A stretch of DNA of 43,495 nucleotides from positions 1 through 43,495 of the forward strand of contig JAQVDS010000022.1 of the NCBI GenBank assembly GCA_028697715.1. Direction: 5' to 3'. This document shows, piece after piece, positions 1 through 10,000 of the stretch. Position numbers and translations under genes: made by a program. Each line of letters begins with the position of its first letter. Positions within the stretch are counted from its first letter, which is position 1. Origin of the DNA: Acidithiobacillus sp. Lineage in GTDB: Bacteria; Pseudomonadota; Gammaproteobacteria; Acidithiobacillales; Acidithiobacillaceae. A model generated the notes under the pieces. The model saw only the letters and a program-made list of their open reading frames with translations, was not told where the DNA came from and did not search any database.

Positions 1-1
1 A

Positions 2-232
2 CGCTTGGTTCGCGTACCGCATATCGCCCTGCCCAACATCCTCCTGCAGCGTCGAGTATACCCCGAGCTCCTGCAGTCAGAGATCACCCCAGAGCGGGTG
101 GTGCAGGAGCGGGAGAAGCTGCCCATTGCGGAGCAGGAGCAAGCCCTGAAGCCCCTGCGCGGGCTGCTGCAGGGAGACGATAGCGACAGCATCGCCGCGG
201 CATTGCGGCGCACTCTTTTGGGTCAGGAATGA
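2..232 (+). CDS. lpxB: Lipid-A-disaccharide synthase, C-terminal fragment (cut by window edge)
   Basis: Only the last 76 residues are present, because the gene enters from the left edge. LpxB joins UDP-2,3-diacylglucosamine and lipid X at the inner membrane to make the lipid A disaccharide. The visible part carries the family's C-terminal signature: an LPNILLQ segment at nt 28-48 followed by PELLQ, then a charged helical tail. The reading frame is open from base 2 to the TGA at 230-232. The stop overlaps the rnhB start (ATGATG at 229), which is the usual lpxB-rnhB junction and supports the call. Assignment rests on a short tail plus context. The 5' part cannot be judged. Confidence 0.85.
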   Translation, partial: RLVRVPHIALPNILLQRRVYPELLQSEITPERVVQEREKLPIAEQEQALKPLRGLLQGDDSDSIAAALRRTLLGQE

Positions 233-819
233 TGGAGCATAGGGGCAGCGACGTCGCCGGCGTTGATGAGGCGGGCAGGGGGCCATTGGCGGGACCGGTG
301 ATGGTCGCGGCGGTGATCCTGGCCCGACCGATAGCGGGCCTGCGTGACTCGAAAAAGCTGCGTCCCCCCCAAAGAGAACGTCTGGCGCAGCAGATCCGTG
401 CCGAGGCGCGTGCCTGGGCTATCGTTTCCGCTGGCACCTGGGAGATCGGGCGGCACAATATTCTCGCGGCCACTTTGCAGGCCATGGATCGCGCCCTGCG
501 AGCGCTCCCGATTCGTCCACGACACATCGTCGTGGACGGTAACCGTGTCTTGCCGCAGTGGCAGGCGGAGGCTATGGTAGGAGGTGATGATCGCGTGGAT
601 GCCATCGCTGCCGCCAGTATCCTCGCCAAGGTAGCACGGGACCGGGAGATGGCCTTGTTGGACCGCCAGTATCCTCTCTATGGATTCAGCCGCCATCAGG
701 CCTATGGTACCGCCGCGCATCTGGAGGCGCTGCGACGTTTTGGCGTTACTCCCATCCATCGCCGCAGCTTTGCGCCGGTGGCGCGGATACTGGAAGGGAT
801 ACTGGAAGAGAGACAATGA
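229..819 (+). CDS. rnhB: Ribonuclease HII
   Basis: RNase HII cuts RNA in RNA-DNA hybrids and incises at single ribonucleotides left in DNA. The 196-residue product has normal length. The motif [12 protein letters not shown] is at residues 12-23, and the presumed metal-binding carboxylates are D13, E14, D103 (VVDGN) and D120 (GGD before the [13 protein letters not shown] stretch). It begins inside the lpxB stop and ends in an ATGA overlap with dnaE, so the three genes appear translationally coupled. Two tandem ATG codons (229 and 232) could both serve as start, changing only one residue. Confidence 0.97.
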   Translation: MMEHRGSDVAGVDEAGRGPLAGPVMVAAVILARPIAGLRDSKKLRPPQRERLAQQIRAEARAWAIVSAGTWEIGRHNILAATLQAMDRALRALPIRPRHIVVDGNRVLPQWQAEAMVGGDDRVDAIAAASILAKVARDREMALLDRQYPLYGFSRHQAYGTAAHLEALRRFGVTPIHRRSFAPVARILEGILEERQ

Positions 820-3800
820 GCACGGATTTTGTCCACCTGCACGTGCACTCGGAATATTCCCTCGAAGACGGGATCATCCCCGTTAAAAAACTGGTGCAAC
901 GCTGCGCCGAACAAGGCATGCCAGCGGTCGCCATCACCGATCACGGTAATCTCTTTGCCTTGGTGAAGTTTTACAACGCCGCACGCGCCCAAGGCATCAA
1001 GCCGATCATTGGTGCAGAACTCTGGTTGCAAGGCGAGGGCGCGGAGAGCGGCAGCAGTCTGGTGCTGCTGTGTCGCAATCGCGATGGCTTTCGTGCCCTG
1101 AGTCATCTGCTCAGCCGGGCATTTCTGGAGGGGTTACAAGATGGCAAGGCGCGGATCCAGCGCTCCTGGCTGGAGCAAGAAGATCGCACTGGCCTGATTG
1201 CCCTATCGGCGGCCGGGCAAGGTGAGATCGGGCAAGTTCTGCTGCGCGATCCGATGCGCGCGCGGGCGCTTGCCCGGCAGTATCAGGAACTCTTTCCCGA
1301 TGCCTTTTACATCGAAATCCAGCGTAATGGCGAGGCGGAGCAAGAGGCTTTGAACGAGGCCACGGTGGCCTTGGCGTTGGAACTGGACTTGCCGCTGGTT
1401 GCCACCAATAACGCCCATTTTCTCGACGCCGAAGACTTTCCCGCCTTCGACGCTCGACAGTGTATCGCCGCTGGATACACGCTCGGCGACGAGCGCCGCC
1501 CCCGCCGCTTTACGCCGGAACATCGCCTGCCCAGCGCTACCGAGATGCTGGCACGCTTTGCCGACCTCCCCGAGGCCTGCGCCAATACGGTAGAAATTGC
1601 CCAGCGTTGCAATCTGACCTTGACCCTCGGCCAATATACCCTGCCGGATTTTCCCACTCCCGATGGCAGTCCCATCGAGGTCTACTTCCGCAAGGCGGCA
1701 GAGCAGGGGCTGGCAGAGCGGTTGCAGAGCCTGGGTATCCATGATGAGAAAGCCTTGCCCTATCGCGAGCGACTCCTGCGCGAAGTCGACGTCATCCTGC
1801 AGATGGGCTTTCCCGGCTATTTTCTCATCGTTGCCGATTTCATTCAGTGGGCCAAGGACCACGGTGTTCCCGTGGGGCCAGGACGGGGTTCCGGAGCCGG
1901 CTCCCTGGTCGCTTATGCCCTACGGATCACCGATCTCGATCCCATTGCCAATGCCCTCCTGTTTGAGCGCTTTCTCAACCCGGAACGGGTCTCCATGCCC
2001 GATTTTGACGTCGATTTCTGCATGGAGCAACGCGATCGCGTCATCCAGTACGTTGCCGAAAAATATGGCCGTGATCGGGTAGGGCAGATCATCACCTTTG
2101 GTACCATGAAGGCGCGGGCGGTGGTACGCGACGTGGGTCGGGTGCTCAATCTGCCTTATGGCTTTGTTGACCAGCTCGCCAAGCTGGTGCCCGGCGACCT
2201 CGGCATGACCCTGGCCAAGGCGCTCGAAGAATCCGAAGAATTGCGGCGTCGGCAGCAGGAAGAAGACGATGTGCGCGAGCTGCTGGACATCGCCCTGCGC
2301 CTGGAGGGACTGCCGCGCCATGCCTCCACCCATGCAGGTGGCGTGGTGATCTCCCCCGAGCCCCTGGCCGACCGACTGCCACTGTTTACCGACGGCTCGG
2401 AGGGCGGCGGCAACGTCACCCAGCTCGATAAGGACGATGTCGAGAAAATGGGGCTGGTGAAGTTCGACTTCCTGGGGCTGCGGACCCTGACCATTATCGA
2501 CATTGCCCTGCGCGGCATCAACGCCGAGCGCAGGGCGGCAGGGCAGGAGCCCTTGGATATTGCCAAGCTGCCCCTCAATGATGCCGCCACCTTCACCCAA
2601 CTCAAATCCACTGATACGGTGGCGGTGTTTCAGCTCGAATCCTCGGGCATGCGTGATCTGATCCGCCGCCTGCAACCGGACAATTTCGAGGATATCGTCG
2701 CGCTGGTGGCCCTGTTCCGGCCCGGACCCTTGCAATCCGGCATGGTCGATGACTTCATTGCGCGCAAACACGGCAAGGCCAAGGTCGTCTATCCCCATCC
2801 ACTGCTTGAGCCGATCCTCAAGGAAACCTACGGGGTAATCGTGTATCAGGAACAGGTGATGCAGTGCGCCCAGGTATTGGCGAACTATTCCCTCGGTGGC
2901 GCGGATCTGCTGCGCCGCGCCATGGGCAAAAAGAAGCCGGAAGAAATGGCCAAGCAGCGCGAAATTTTTCTGGCCGGAGCCGCGAAGAATGGCATCGATG
3001 TGCATCAGGCGACCGCAATCTTCGATCTGATGGAAAAGTTCGCCGAATATGGCTTCAATAAGTCGCACTCGGCCGCCTATGCCCTGGTATCCTACCAGAC
3101 CGCCTATCTGAAGGCCCATTATCCGCGTCACTTCATGGCCGCCGTATTGACCGCCGACATGGATCATACTGACAAAGTGGTGGCAATGATCAGCGAATGC
3201 CGGCGGATGGGGATGAGCATCTTGCCACCCTGCATACAACGCAGTGAACTCGCATTTCGGCCCGAGGGCGACGGGTTGCGCTATGGCTTGGGGGCCATCA
3301 AGGGCTTGGGTCGGGGCGCCGTGGAGGCCATCGTCGAGGCGCGCCGCGAGACAGGTGAGTTTCAGGATTTCTTCGATTTTTTGTGCCGTCTCGATGGGCA
3401 GCGGGTCAATCGGCGTAGTCTCGAGGCCTTGATCAAGGCAGGAGCTTTGGACGCCTTTCGACTGCCACGGGCGCAATTGCTGGCCTCCCTGGACCGCTTT
3501 CTCGAGGCGGCGCAACAGCAGCAGCGTCAGGAAGCCAGCGCGCAATGCAGCCTTTTCGATACAGAAAGTCAGGTGCAGCAAGCGAGTCCGGCATTGGTAT
3601 CCGTAGAGATCGATGATCGGGATCATTTGGCAGGCGAACGGGAGGTCCTCGGCTTCTATCTGAGTGATCATCCGCTGCGGGTCGTCCGTGCCGACTTGCA
3701 GCTGCTTGGCGTGCAGGAGATAGGTCAGATTGCCATTGGCGAGCCGGTCTTCGCTGCGGGTATGCCGGTGGCCCGGCGCAACATGCGCACCAAGCGCGGC

Positions 3801-4307
3801 GATCGCATGCTCTTTCTCACCCTGGAAGACGAAAGCGGGCGCGCCGAGGCGGTGGTATTTGCGGAAACCTGGCGGCAGTTCAATGGTCAGATTGCCGACG
3901 ATGAGCCGCTGCTGCTTTTGGCGGAGGCCAGCGAAGACAGCTACTCTGGAGGTCTGCGACTGACCGCCCAGCGTCTGCTGCGCTGGGAAGAAGCCCAGCT
4001 TGCCTTGGCACGCCTCCTTGTATTGCACATCGACGCGTCGCCACTCAACATCGGGAAACTACAAGAATTACTGCTAATGCATCCCGGCGAATGCCAGGTG
4101 CGCATCGCACTGACCGTTGCTGATGGACAGGCGCGGGCCATACTCGATTGCCCGCAAGGAATCTCTGCCAGCAGCGAATTCCGCGCCGCACTCGATGCCC
4201 TGCTCGACCGCGATCGGCAAGAGTGGCAATATGCCTCGCCAATGAATCTGCTTGCCAATGTTGTCTCTCTGCGCGACGAGCGGCAGCGGCGACAACGTAC
4301 AGCCTGA
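816..4307 (+). CDS. dnaE: DNA polymerase III alpha subunit
   Basis: This is the replicative polymerase catalytic subunit, 1163 residues, full length for a DnaE1 type. The N-terminal PHP domain starts HLHVHSEYS (H7, H9, H11). The palm shows [11 protein letters not shown] near residue 355 and the catalytic PDFDVDF at 395-401. A third palm region, [11 protein letters not shown], lies near residue 546. The internal beta-clamp binding motif is visible as QCSLFD at 910-915. An OB-fold domain follows near residue 1000 ([11 protein letters not shown]). The ATG at 816 overlaps the rnhB stop. The rnhB-dnaE-accA order is the classical proteobacterial arrangement. Confidence 0.99.
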   Translation: MSTDFVHLHVHSEYSLEDGIIPVKKLVQRCAEQGMPAVAITDHGNLFALVKFYNAARAQGIKPIIGAELWLQGEGAESGSSLVLLCRNRDGFRALSHLLSRAFLEGLQDGKARIQRSWLEQEDRTGLIALSAAGQGEIGQVLLRDPMRARALARQYQELFPDAFYIEIQRNGEAEQEALNEATVALALELDLPLVATNNAHFLDAEDFPAFDARQCIAAGYTLGDERRPRRFTPEHRLPSATEMLARFADLPEACANTVEIAQRCNLTLTLGQYTLPDFPTPDGSPIEVYFRKAAEQGLAERLQSLGIHDEKALPYRERLLREVDVILQMGFPGYFLIVADFIQWAKDHGVPVGPGRGSGAGSLVAYALRITDLDPIANALLFERFLNPERVSMPDFDVDFCMEQRDRVIQYVAEKYGRDRVGQIITFGTMKARAVVRDVGRVLNLPYGFVDQLAKLVPGDLGMTLAKALEESEELRRRQQEEDDVRELLDIALRLEGLPRHASTHAGGVVISPEPLADRLPLFTDGSEGGGNVTQLDKDDVEKMGLVKFDFLGLRTLTIIDIALRGINAERRAAGQEPLDIAKLPLNDAATFTQLKSTDTVAVFQLESSGMRDLIRRLQPDNFEDIVALVALFRPGPLQSGMVDDFIARKHGKAKVVYPHPLLEPILKETYGVIVYQEQVMQCAQVLANYSLGGADLLRRAMGKKKPEEMAKQREIFLAGAAKNGIDVHQATAIFDLMEKFAEYGFNKSHSAAYALVSYQTAYLKAHYPRHFMAAVLTADMDHTDKVVAMISECRRMGMSILPPCIQRSELAFRPEGDGLRYGLGAIKGLGRGAVEAIVEARRETGEFQDFFDFLCRLDGQRVNRRSLEALIKAGALDAFRLPRAQLLASLDRFLEAAQQQQRQEASAQCSLFDTESQVQQASPALVSVEIDDRDHLAGEREVLGFYLSDHPLRVVRADLQLLGVQEIGQIAIGEPVFAAGMPVARRNMRTKRGDRMLFLTLEDESGRAEAVVFAETWRQFNGQIADDEPLLLLAEASEDSYSGGLRLTAQRLLRWEEAQLALARLLVLHIDASPLNIGKLQELLLMHPGECQVRIALTVADGQARAILDCPQGISASSEFRAALDALLDRDRQEWQYASPMNLLANVVSLRDERQRRQRTA

Positions 4308-4319
4308 TAAGGAGAACGG

Positions 4320-5270
4320 GTGAAACTGCAATATCTCGACTTTGAACAACCCATCGCCGAACTCGAGGGCAAGGTAGAGGAGCTCAAGGCGCTCAATCAG
4401 CCGGGTATTCAGGAGGATATCAAGCGTCTGGAAAACAAGGCGCGCAAGGAATTGCAACGGCTCTACAGTAAATTGACTGCCTGGCAGACTGTACAGGTAG
4501 CGCGTCATCCGCAGCGCCCCTATACCCTGGACTATGTGCATGCGCTGTTTACCGACGTAGAAGTGCTCGCTGGCGATCGCGCCTATGCCGATGATGCTGC
4601 CATCGTTGGGGGGCTTGCCCGCTTTCAGGGGCAGGCCATCCTCTGGATTGGGCAACAAAAGGGGCGGGATACCAAGGAAAAGATCCAGCGCAATTTCGGT
4701 ATGCCGCGTCCCGAGGGCTATCGCAAGGCCCTGCGCCTGATGCGCTTGGCAGAGCGCTTTCGCCTGCCCGTACTCACCTTTATCGACACCCCTGGCGCCT
4801 ATCCCGGTATCGGTGCCGAAGAGCGCGGCCAGAGTGAAGCCATCGCCCGCAATCTGGCAGTCATGTCTGATCTCGCGGTGCCCATCATCTCGCTGGTCAT
4901 TGGCGAAGGGGGGTCGGGCGGGGCTCTCGCAATCGGCGTTGGTGACCGCCTACTGATGCTCGAATATAGCGTCTACTCGGTCATTTCGCCGGAGGGCTGC
5001 GCCTCGATTTTATGGAAAGACGCTGCCAAGGCTGCAGAAGCGGCGGAAACCCTGGGCATCACTGCCCGTCGCTTGCAGTCCCTCGGACTGGTCGATGAGG
5101 TGATCGACGAACCCCTCGGTGGCGCCCACCGCAATATCCAACTCGTGTATGAGAACATCGCTGCGAGCCTGGAGCGCCACCTACAGGAATTGAAGGGGAT
5201 GGAAACTGCGCGGCTCCTCAGCCATCGCTACGAACGTCTGATGCACTATGGTGTCGTTGGCGCTGCCTGA
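4320..5270 (+). CDS. accA: Acetyl-CoA carboxylase carboxyltransferase subunit alpha
   Basis: AccA pairs with AccD to transfer CO2 from carboxybiotin to acetyl-CoA, giving malonyl-CoA for fatty acid synthesis. At 316 residues it matches the usual length. The conserved crotonase-fold stretch includes [18 protein letters not shown], then the oxyanion-hole region [12 protein letters not shown] and the [10 protein letters not shown] segment. The start is GTG at 4320, 4 nt after a strong AAGGAGAA Shine-Dalgarno (4309-4316), 12 nt after dnaE. The 3' end overlaps tilS by 23 nt. Confidence 0.98.
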   Translation: MKLQYLDFEQPIAELEGKVEELKALNQPGIQEDIKRLENKARKELQRLYSKLTAWQTVQVARHPQRPYTLDYVHALFTDVEVLAGDRAYADDAAIVGGLARFQGQAILWIGQQKGRDTKEKIQRNFGMPRPEGYRKALRLMRLAERFRLPVLTFIDTPGAYPGIGAEERGQSEAIARNLAVMSDLAVPIISLVIGEGGSGGALAIGVGDRLLMLEYSVYSVISPEGCASILWKDAAKAAEAAETLGITARRLQSLGLVDEVIDEPLGGAHRNIQLVYENIAASLERHLQELKGMETARLLSHRYERLMHYGVVGAA

Positions 5271-6615
5271 GCCGGAGGAAGAACTACGGCAGAAACTTTT
5301 TTTCGACTGGCAGCTATCCCCAGAGCAACACTTTTTTCTGACCTGTAGTGGTGGTGTCGATTCCACCGCCCTTCTGCATGCCGCCCATGCGCTTGCGTTG
5401 CGCGTTGAAGTTCTCCACGTCAACCACCATTGGCACCCAGATAGCGCGCGCTGGGCGGAGCACGTGGCGACACTCGCAGCTGGTTATGGTTATCCCTGCC
5501 AGATCCTGGATTTGCCGGCAGAGCAGAAGGGTGAGGGACCAGAGGATCGCGCCCGCCGCGGTCGCTACGCCCTCTTTGCCGGGCAGTTGCAGGAAGGGGA
5601 CTGGATATTGAGCGCCCAGCATCTGGATGATCAGGCGGAGACCCTGGTGTTGCAGCTCTTGCGCGGTGCCGGAATCGACGGCCTGGCGGCCATGCCGGAG
5701 CGGCGTCGACTGGGGGCAGGTACCCTCGGGAGGCCCTTTTTGGAGCTGACACGGGCGACGCTTCGCCAGTATCTGCGTCGGCAGGGTATCCGCTGGCTGG
5801 AAGACCCTGCCAACAGCGACTTGCGCTACGCCCGGGCGCGTCTGCGCCAGAGGATATGGCCACTGTTACACGAGCTCGGCTGGTCGCAGGCATCGGTGAG
5901 TATCGCCCGTAGCGCTGCAAACATCGCCGACCAGCTGGCCGTGGAAGACGCCTGGTACGCCCAGCAGGCCATGCTCTGTTGGCCCGGCGGCGCAGTTGAG
6001 CGAGTCTTGTCCGTAGACTTTGTGAAAGAGTGGGCACCAGCCTTGCAGCGAGTCTTTCTGCGTCGTTGGCTCCGCGACCTGGGGATGAATGTCCCAGACC
6101 GGCAGTCCTTGGAGCGACTCCGGCAGCTGTTTGGCCCATCCCAAGGCGGCAGACGGGTGGAGCTAGCGGATCTGCGCGCTTGGCGTCAGGGACAGCGGGT
6201 CCAAGTATGGCAAAATGTTCCCCACCATAAAATTCCTGCCCAGGAGTGGAGACCGCAGGTACCTTGCGGACGGGGCGCTGGGTTTCGCTGGTGCTGGGGA
6301 CAGGCAACAGGGCCAGCGCAGGGACTCAGTGAAGGCGCAGTCATTGTCGGCGGGGCAGAATTGCGCGGACGCACGCTAACTTGGAGCGCGCGGCGAGCCG
6401 GCGCACGCTATCGGAATTCTAGCGGACATCAACGTCCTCTGAAGAAATTCTTTCTGGAACTTGGCATCCCCCCATTCCTGCGCGACGACGTGCCCATTCT
6501 GTGGACAGACACAGAGGAAATCCTTTGGATTCCCGGCTTTTACCTGCGCAAAGCGGCTCTGCCGGAAAAAGAAGTCCTTTGGGTGGACCTTATCCGCACA
6601 ACGGCGAATTCATGA
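5248..6615 (+). CDS. tilS: tRNA(Ile)-lysidine synthase
   Basis: TilS attaches lysine to C34 of tRNA-Ile(CAU), switching its codon and amino acid identity, an essential step. The ATP-pyrophosphatase PP-loop SGGVDS is at residues 34-39. [20 protein letters not shown], characteristic of the N-type ATPase domain, follows. The C-terminal substrate-binding domain ends with [18 protein letters not shown] and a VLWVDL tail. Length is 455 residues, slightly longer than E. coli TilS. The chosen ATG lies inside accA (23-nt overlap). A GTG one codon later is possible. It ends the lpxB-tilS block. Confidence 0.96.
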   Translation: MVSLALPEPEEELRQKLFFDWQLSPEQHFFLTCSGGVDSTALLHAAHALALRVEVLHVNHHWHPDSARWAEHVATLAAGYGYPCQILDLPAEQKGEGPEDRARRGRYALFAGQLQEGDWILSAQHLDDQAETLVLQLLRGAGIDGLAAMPERRRLGAGTLGRPFLELTRATLRQYLRRQGIRWLEDPANSDLRYARARLRQRIWPLLHELGWSQASVSIARSAANIADQLAVEDAWYAQQAMLCWPGGAVERVLSVDFVKEWAPALQRVFLRRWLRDLGMNVPDRQSLERLRQLFGPSQGGRRVELADLRAWRQGQRVQVWQNVPHHKIPAQEWRPQVPCGRGAGFRWCWGQATGPAQGLSEGAVIVGGAELRGRTLTWSARRAGARYRNSSGHQRPLKKFFLELGIPPFLRDDVPILWTDTEEILWIPGFYLRKAALPEKEVLWVDLIRTTANS

Positions 6616-6701
6616 CGAGGCACGGATCCAAGGGACATGCTGTGCAAGGGAGCCGGGTGTTATCGTGGAGCGCTTTCTTGACTGGACACCCGTTCGCTTT
6701 T

Positions 6702-6730
6702 TTGGAAATAATGGCTATATGTCATACAAT
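6702..6730 (+). promoter_or_regulatory. Predicted sigma70-type promoter for modBC
   Basis: TTGGAA (6702-6707) and TACAAT (6725-6730) are separated by 17 nt. The leader before the modB ATG at 6748 would be only about 11 nt, without a good Shine-Dalgarno, so translation may be near-leaderless. The -10 lies inside the spacer and right arm of the palindrome at 6714-6735. Confidence 0.4.
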
Positions 6731-6735
6731 ATAGC
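6714..6735 (+). promoter_or_regulatory. Candidate ModE-type molybdate operator
   Basis: This is a perfect inverted repeat, GCTATAT (6714-6720) and ATATAGC (6729-6735), with an 8-nt spacer. The flanking GTTAC extends the right half to GTAACGCTATAT on the minus strand, close to the CGnTATAT half-site known for ModE in proteobacteria. It covers the predicted -10 of the modBC promoter, the position expected for repression by ModE-molybdate. No modE gene is in the window. Confidence 0.55.
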
Positions 6736-6747
6736 GTTACTCTGTCG

Positions 6748-7536
6748 ATGAAGCGAATCGGGTCGTCGCGTGGCCTTCCCCTTGAGGCGCCCCTACTGCT
6801 GTTTTCCCTGGCGATCCTGGTCATCCTGATCGCACCTTTCTCCGAGATGTTCTTTGGCCTGGACTGGCAGCACCTGCAGTTTGCTCCCAACGACCTGCAC
6901 GCCATCCGCACTTCTCTGGTATACAGCGGCACCGCCTTGCTCCTCTGCATATTGCTTGGTACGCCGCTTGCTTGGTGGATGGCGCGCCGCCGATATCGCT
7001 GGAGTCCCATCGTCGACGCCTTGATTCTCCTGCCGCTGCTCACCCCGCCACTGGCGCTCGGCATTCTCCTGGCCTCTTTTTTTGGACCCTATGCAAGCGC
7101 AGGACAATTTCTCTCACATTGGGGACTGCGACTGGTCAATACCGCACCAGCCTTCATCATGGCCCAGGTCTATGCCGCTATGCCGTATTATGTCCTCTCG
7201 GCACGTGCTGCCTTCGAAGGCGTTCCCACCGATCTCGAAGAAATCAGCCATACTTTGGGCAAATCTTCCTGGCAGACTTTCTGGCTGGTTACGCTACCGA
7301 TGGCTCGCAACGGCTTGACTGCAGCAATAGCCCTGGCCTGGGTACGAGCGATGGGTGAATTTGGCGTGGTGCTGATCGTTGCCTACTACCCCATGGGGAT
7401 TCCGGTGAAGATCTACCAAAACCTGGAAGACATTGGTCTGAGTGCCGTCTATCCCTTGCTTTGGGTATTCTTTCTGGTGGCGATTCCCTTGCCGCTATGG
7501 ATTCGCTTACGCGGCCGCCGGCAGGCCCTGCTCTAA
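6748..7536 (+). CDS. modB: Molybdate-type ABC transporter permease
   Basis: This inner-membrane permease has 262 residues and about six hydrophobic segments (for example 17-36, 57-77, 88-112). It carries the EAA loop that contacts the ATPase, EEISHTLGKSSWQTFWLVTLP at residues 164-184, with the invariant Gly at 171. The family is ModB/CysT-like. The MGEFGVVLIVAYYP segment after the loop resembles ModB/WtpB, and the next gene is a ModC-like ATPase, so molybdate (or tungstate) is the likely substrate. Sulfate cannot be excluded from sequence alone. No modA binding-protein gene is adjacent. Start is ATG at 6748; upstream lie a promoter and a ModE-like palindrome. Confidence 0.85.
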   Translation: MKRIGSSRGLPLEAPLLLFSLAILVILIAPFSEMFFGLDWQHLQFAPNDLHAIRTSLVYSGTALLLCILLGTPLAWWMARRRYRWSPIVDALILLPLLTPPLALGILLASFFGPYASAGQFLSHWGLRLVNTAPAFIMAQVYAAMPYYVLSARAAFEGVPTDLEEISHTLGKSSWQTFWLVTLPMARNGLTAAIALAWVRAMGEFGVVLIVAYYPMGIPVKIYQNLEDIGLSAVYPLLWVFFLVAIPLPLWIRLRGRRQALL

Positions 7537-8538
7537 ATGCTGGCCCTACACTGTCAAACGGATACACCCGTTGCTCTCGACATCTCCCTGGAGGTGGAGG
7601 GCCTCTCCGTGCTCCTCGGGCGCTCCGGCGAAGGCAAAACGACCTTTTTGCGTGCCCTGCTCGGGCTCCTGCCGGCACGGGTGGAGCCCTGGGGCCATCT
7701 GCCTACGGAACAGCGTCCGCTGGGATACTTGCCGCAAGGATACCGCCTGTTTCCCCACCTCAGGGTCTGGCAGAACATCGCCTTCCCCATGCGCGAGCGT
7801 GACCGGCGCCAGGCGGCACTGGAGTTGCTCGAACGGATTGGCATGTCGCGCTTCGCGGAGCAATATCCCGCGGCTCTTTCCGGTGGCCAGCAGCAACGCG
7901 TCGCCTTGTTGCGGGCCATCGCCCGCAAACCGAAGCTATTATTGCTGGATGAGCCCACATCGGCACTGGATCCACAGACTCGCGACGAAATCATCGCTGC
8001 CCTTAGCGAGGAATCCGCCATTTTTTCCATCCCACTACTCGTAGTTACTCACGATGTAAGTATTTGTGCAGCAGCGCAACGCATGGCCATTTTGCAGGAT
8101 GGAAGAATCCAGGCCGACGGGGAGCCTGCCGAAATTTTCTCCTGTCCACCCAATCCACAGGCTGCACAAATGCTCGGGATGGAAAACTTTTTTACCGGCA
8201 GGATCGAAGAAAAGCTCTCCAAGCAGGAATATCTGGTCCGCGTACACTCGCGCCGCTTGCGGGCAACGGGCATGGCGGATCACTCTCCGGGGGAGGAGGT
8301 GATCCTCGGCATCCGTGCCGAGCACGTCCTGTTGCGGGATGCCAAAGACGCTGACGCCGAAAATCTGATCGTCAGCGAAGTGGTGGAGTGGCACCGGCAG
8401 CCACTTTGGCAGCGTTTTGTGACGGCGCCGCCGTTGTCTTTGCGCGGTCGTTTTCTTGCCCAGGACCGCAGCGACCCCCCGCGTACGCTGTATCTGCAGC
8501 TTCCCGCAGAAAAACTGCTCTTATGGAAGAAAGAGTAA
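7537..8538 (+). CDS. modC: Molybdate-type ABC transporter ATP-binding protein
   Basis: This 333-residue ABC ATPase starts directly after the modB stop. Walker A is GRSGEGKTT (28-36), the Q-loop Q67, the signature LSGGQQQR (114-121), Walker [13 protein letters not shown] (134-145) and the H-loop H172. The C-terminal third (about 215-330) looks like a single TOBE/Mop-type regulatory domain, as in ModC, with a GIRAEHVLL strand. It should power ModB import of oxyanion. It is followed by 116 nt of AT-rich DNA and sqr, with no obvious terminator. Confidence 0.85.
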   Translation: MLALHCQTDTPVALDISLEVEGLSVLLGRSGEGKTTFLRALLGLLPARVEPWGHLPTEQRPLGYLPQGYRLFPHLRVWQNIAFPMRERDRRQAALELLERIGMSRFAEQYPAALSGGQQQRVALLRAIARKPKLLLLDEPTSALDPQTRDEIIAALSEESAIFSIPLLVVTHDVSICAAAQRMAILQDGRIQADGEPAEIFSCPPNPQAAQMLGMENFFTGRIEEKLSKQEYLVRVHSRRLRATGMADHSPGEEVILGIRAEHVLLRDAKDADAENLIVSEVVEWHRQPLWQRFVTAPPLSLRGRFLAQDRSDPPRTLYLQLPAEKLLLWKKE

Positions 8539-8578
8539 GCCTATAACGATATCTCATTATTATTTGTATTTTGTTTCT

Positions 8579-8608
8579 CCGACACAAACGAAATTTCTGG
8601 ACTATAGT
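8579..8608 (+). promoter_or_regulatory. Predicted promoter for sqr
   Basis: CCGACA (8579-8584), an 18-nt spacer and TATAGT (8603-8608) lie in an AT-rich stretch that contrasts with the GC-rich surroundings. The leader of about 40 nt ends in a strong GGAGGAG ribosome site (8640-8646), 8 nt before the sqr ATG. Confidence 0.4.
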
Positions 8609-8654
8609 AAAAAGGTAGATCGTTTTTTCCGATGAAAACGGAGGAGTGTAACGA

Positions 8655-9941
8655 ATGAAACCGCATATCGTTGTGTTGGGAGGTAACTTTGCTGGTCTCG
8701 GTTCTGCGCAAAAGATCCGGCAATACTGTGGCGACACGGTGCGCATCACCGTACTGGACCGCAAGGATTATCTGCTCTTCGTTCCGAATATTCCGGCGGA
8801 AGTCTATGAGGATCGGGACCCGAGCAAGACCTTGTCTATGGATTTACGCAGCACGCTGGCGGAAGATGACATCGATTTCATCCAGGGTGAAGTGAAAGCG
8901 CTGGATGTGGATGCCAAACGGGTGGACTTTGTGCCCAATGAACGGCCTGGAGCGGCTAGCGAGTCTCTCCACTACGATTATGTTGTCGTAGCCGTGGGCA
9001 ATCGTCTGGCCTTTGACAAGATCGAAGGTTTTGCCGAGCATGGTCATACCTGCACCGATTTTTATTATGGCAACAAGTTGCGCCGCTATCTGCATAACGA
9101 ATACAAGGGCGGACCGGTGGCCATCGGCTCGGCGCGCTTCCATCAGGGGGATGGCACGAAGGACATCAAGCTCTATGGTGGCCATGCCTTCCCCAGTGCC
9201 GAAGCCGCTTGCGAGGGCCCACCAGTGGAAACCATGTTGGCAACGGCTACTTGGCTCAAGGAGCATGGCATGGGTGGTCCAGAGAAGGTCACCGTGTTCA
9301 CTCCTGCAGGCATGATTGCTGAGGACGCCGGCGAGCAGGTGGTTGGCAACTTGCTGAAAATTGCCTCTGGCATGGGTTTTAAGTATGTCAACAACGGTAA
9401 GGACATCACCCGGATCAGCAAAGACGGTGTGGAATTGGCGAGCGGCCAGAACATCGAGGCGGAACTGAAAATCATCTTTCCCGATTGGGTGCCCCACGAC
9501 TTCCTCAAAGGCTTGCCGATCTCTGACAGTGAGGGTTTTGTGGTTACCGACACCACCATGCGTAATCCCAAATATCCCAATGTCTTCGCGGCCGGTGATG
9601 CGGCAGCGATCACCGTCCCCAAACTGGGCGGAATCGGTCATGCCGAGGGGGAAATCGTCGCCAAGCAAATCGCCAAGGACCTTGGCCGCATGAGTGCTGC
9701 GGAAGCCGATAAAGAGCTCGAGCCCGTGGTCTACTGCATTGGTGACATGGGCGCGAATCAGGCGTTCTATATTCGCTCGAACAGTTGGTTTGGCGGTCCC
9801 GATCAGGTGTTGAAAATGGGGCATGTCCCCTTCCTGCTAAAGATGCAGTACAAAAATCTCTTCTTCAAGACACGCGGCAAGATGCCGGAGTGGGGTCTCG
9901 ATGCCTCCAAGCTCCTGGCAGAAAAGGTATTCGCCGCCTGA
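8655..9941 (+). CDS. sqr: Sulfide:quinone oxidoreductase
   Basis: SQR is a membrane-attached flavoprotein that oxidises sulfide to polysulfide/sulfur and reduces quinone, feeding electrons to respiration. The 428-residue product has the N-terminal FAD-binding VLGGNFAG (7-14) and the second FAD motif FAAGDAA (311-317). Three cysteines sit where SQR catalysis needs them: C133 (HTCTD), C186 (AACEGP) and C361 (VVYCIGDMG). They match C128, C160 and C356 of the structurally known Acidithiobacillus ferrooxidans enzyme by local alignment. There are about 20 extra residues between the first two. The C-terminal basic/aromatic helix (391-410) could be the membrane anchor. It is paired with a DUF1641 gene downstream. 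Confidence 0.88.
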   Translation: MKPHIVVLGGNFAGLGSAQKIRQYCGDTVRITVLDRKDYLLFVPNIPAEVYEDRDPSKTLSMDLRSTLAEDDIDFIQGEVKALDVDAKRVDFVPNERPGAASESLHYDYVVVAVGNRLAFDKIEGFAEHGHTCTDFYYGNKLRRYLHNEYKGGPVAIGSARFHQGDGTKDIKLYGGHAFPSAEAACEGPPVETMLATATWLKEHGMGGPEKVTVFTPAGMIAEDAGEQVVGNLLKIASGMGFKYVNNGKDITRISKDGVELASGQNIEAELKIIFPDWVPHDFLKGLPISDSEGFVVTDTTMRNPKYPNVFAAGDAAAITVPKLGGIGHAEGEIVAKQIAKDLGRMSAAEADKELEPVVYCIGDMGANQAFYIRSNSWFGGPDQVLKMGHVPFLLKMQYKNLFFKTRGKMPEWGLDASKLLAEKVFAA

Positions 9942-9950
9942 AGCAAGACG

Positions 9951-9972
9951 CAGGGGGCTCTTTAGCCCCCTG
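9951..9972 (+). terminator. Intercistronic hairpin between sqr and the DUF1641 gene
   Basis: A perfect 9-bp stem, CAGGGGGCT / AGCCCCCTG with a CTTT loop, starts 9 nt after the sqr stop. No T-run follows, so it is more likely an mRNA-stabilising or partial attenuation element that lowers expression of the downstream gene than a full terminator. Confidence 0.5.
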
Positions 9973-10000
9973 TCCTGTCCAAACAAAAAAGGAGAGCAGA

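Noticed and set aside
1920..4028. A 702-codon open frame on the minus strand inside dnaE
   Set aside because: It mirrors dnaE codon by codon, shows no recognisable domain and no ribosome site, and GC-rich dnaE explains the absence of stops.
5420..6307. A 295-codon minus-strand frame within tilS
   Set aside because: Pro/Arg/Ala-rich antisense shadow of tilS without any family signal.
6678..6683. TTGACT as the -35 of the mod promoter
   Set aside because: No acceptable -10 lies 16-18 nt downstream; TTGGAA with TACAAT at 17-nt spacing fits better.
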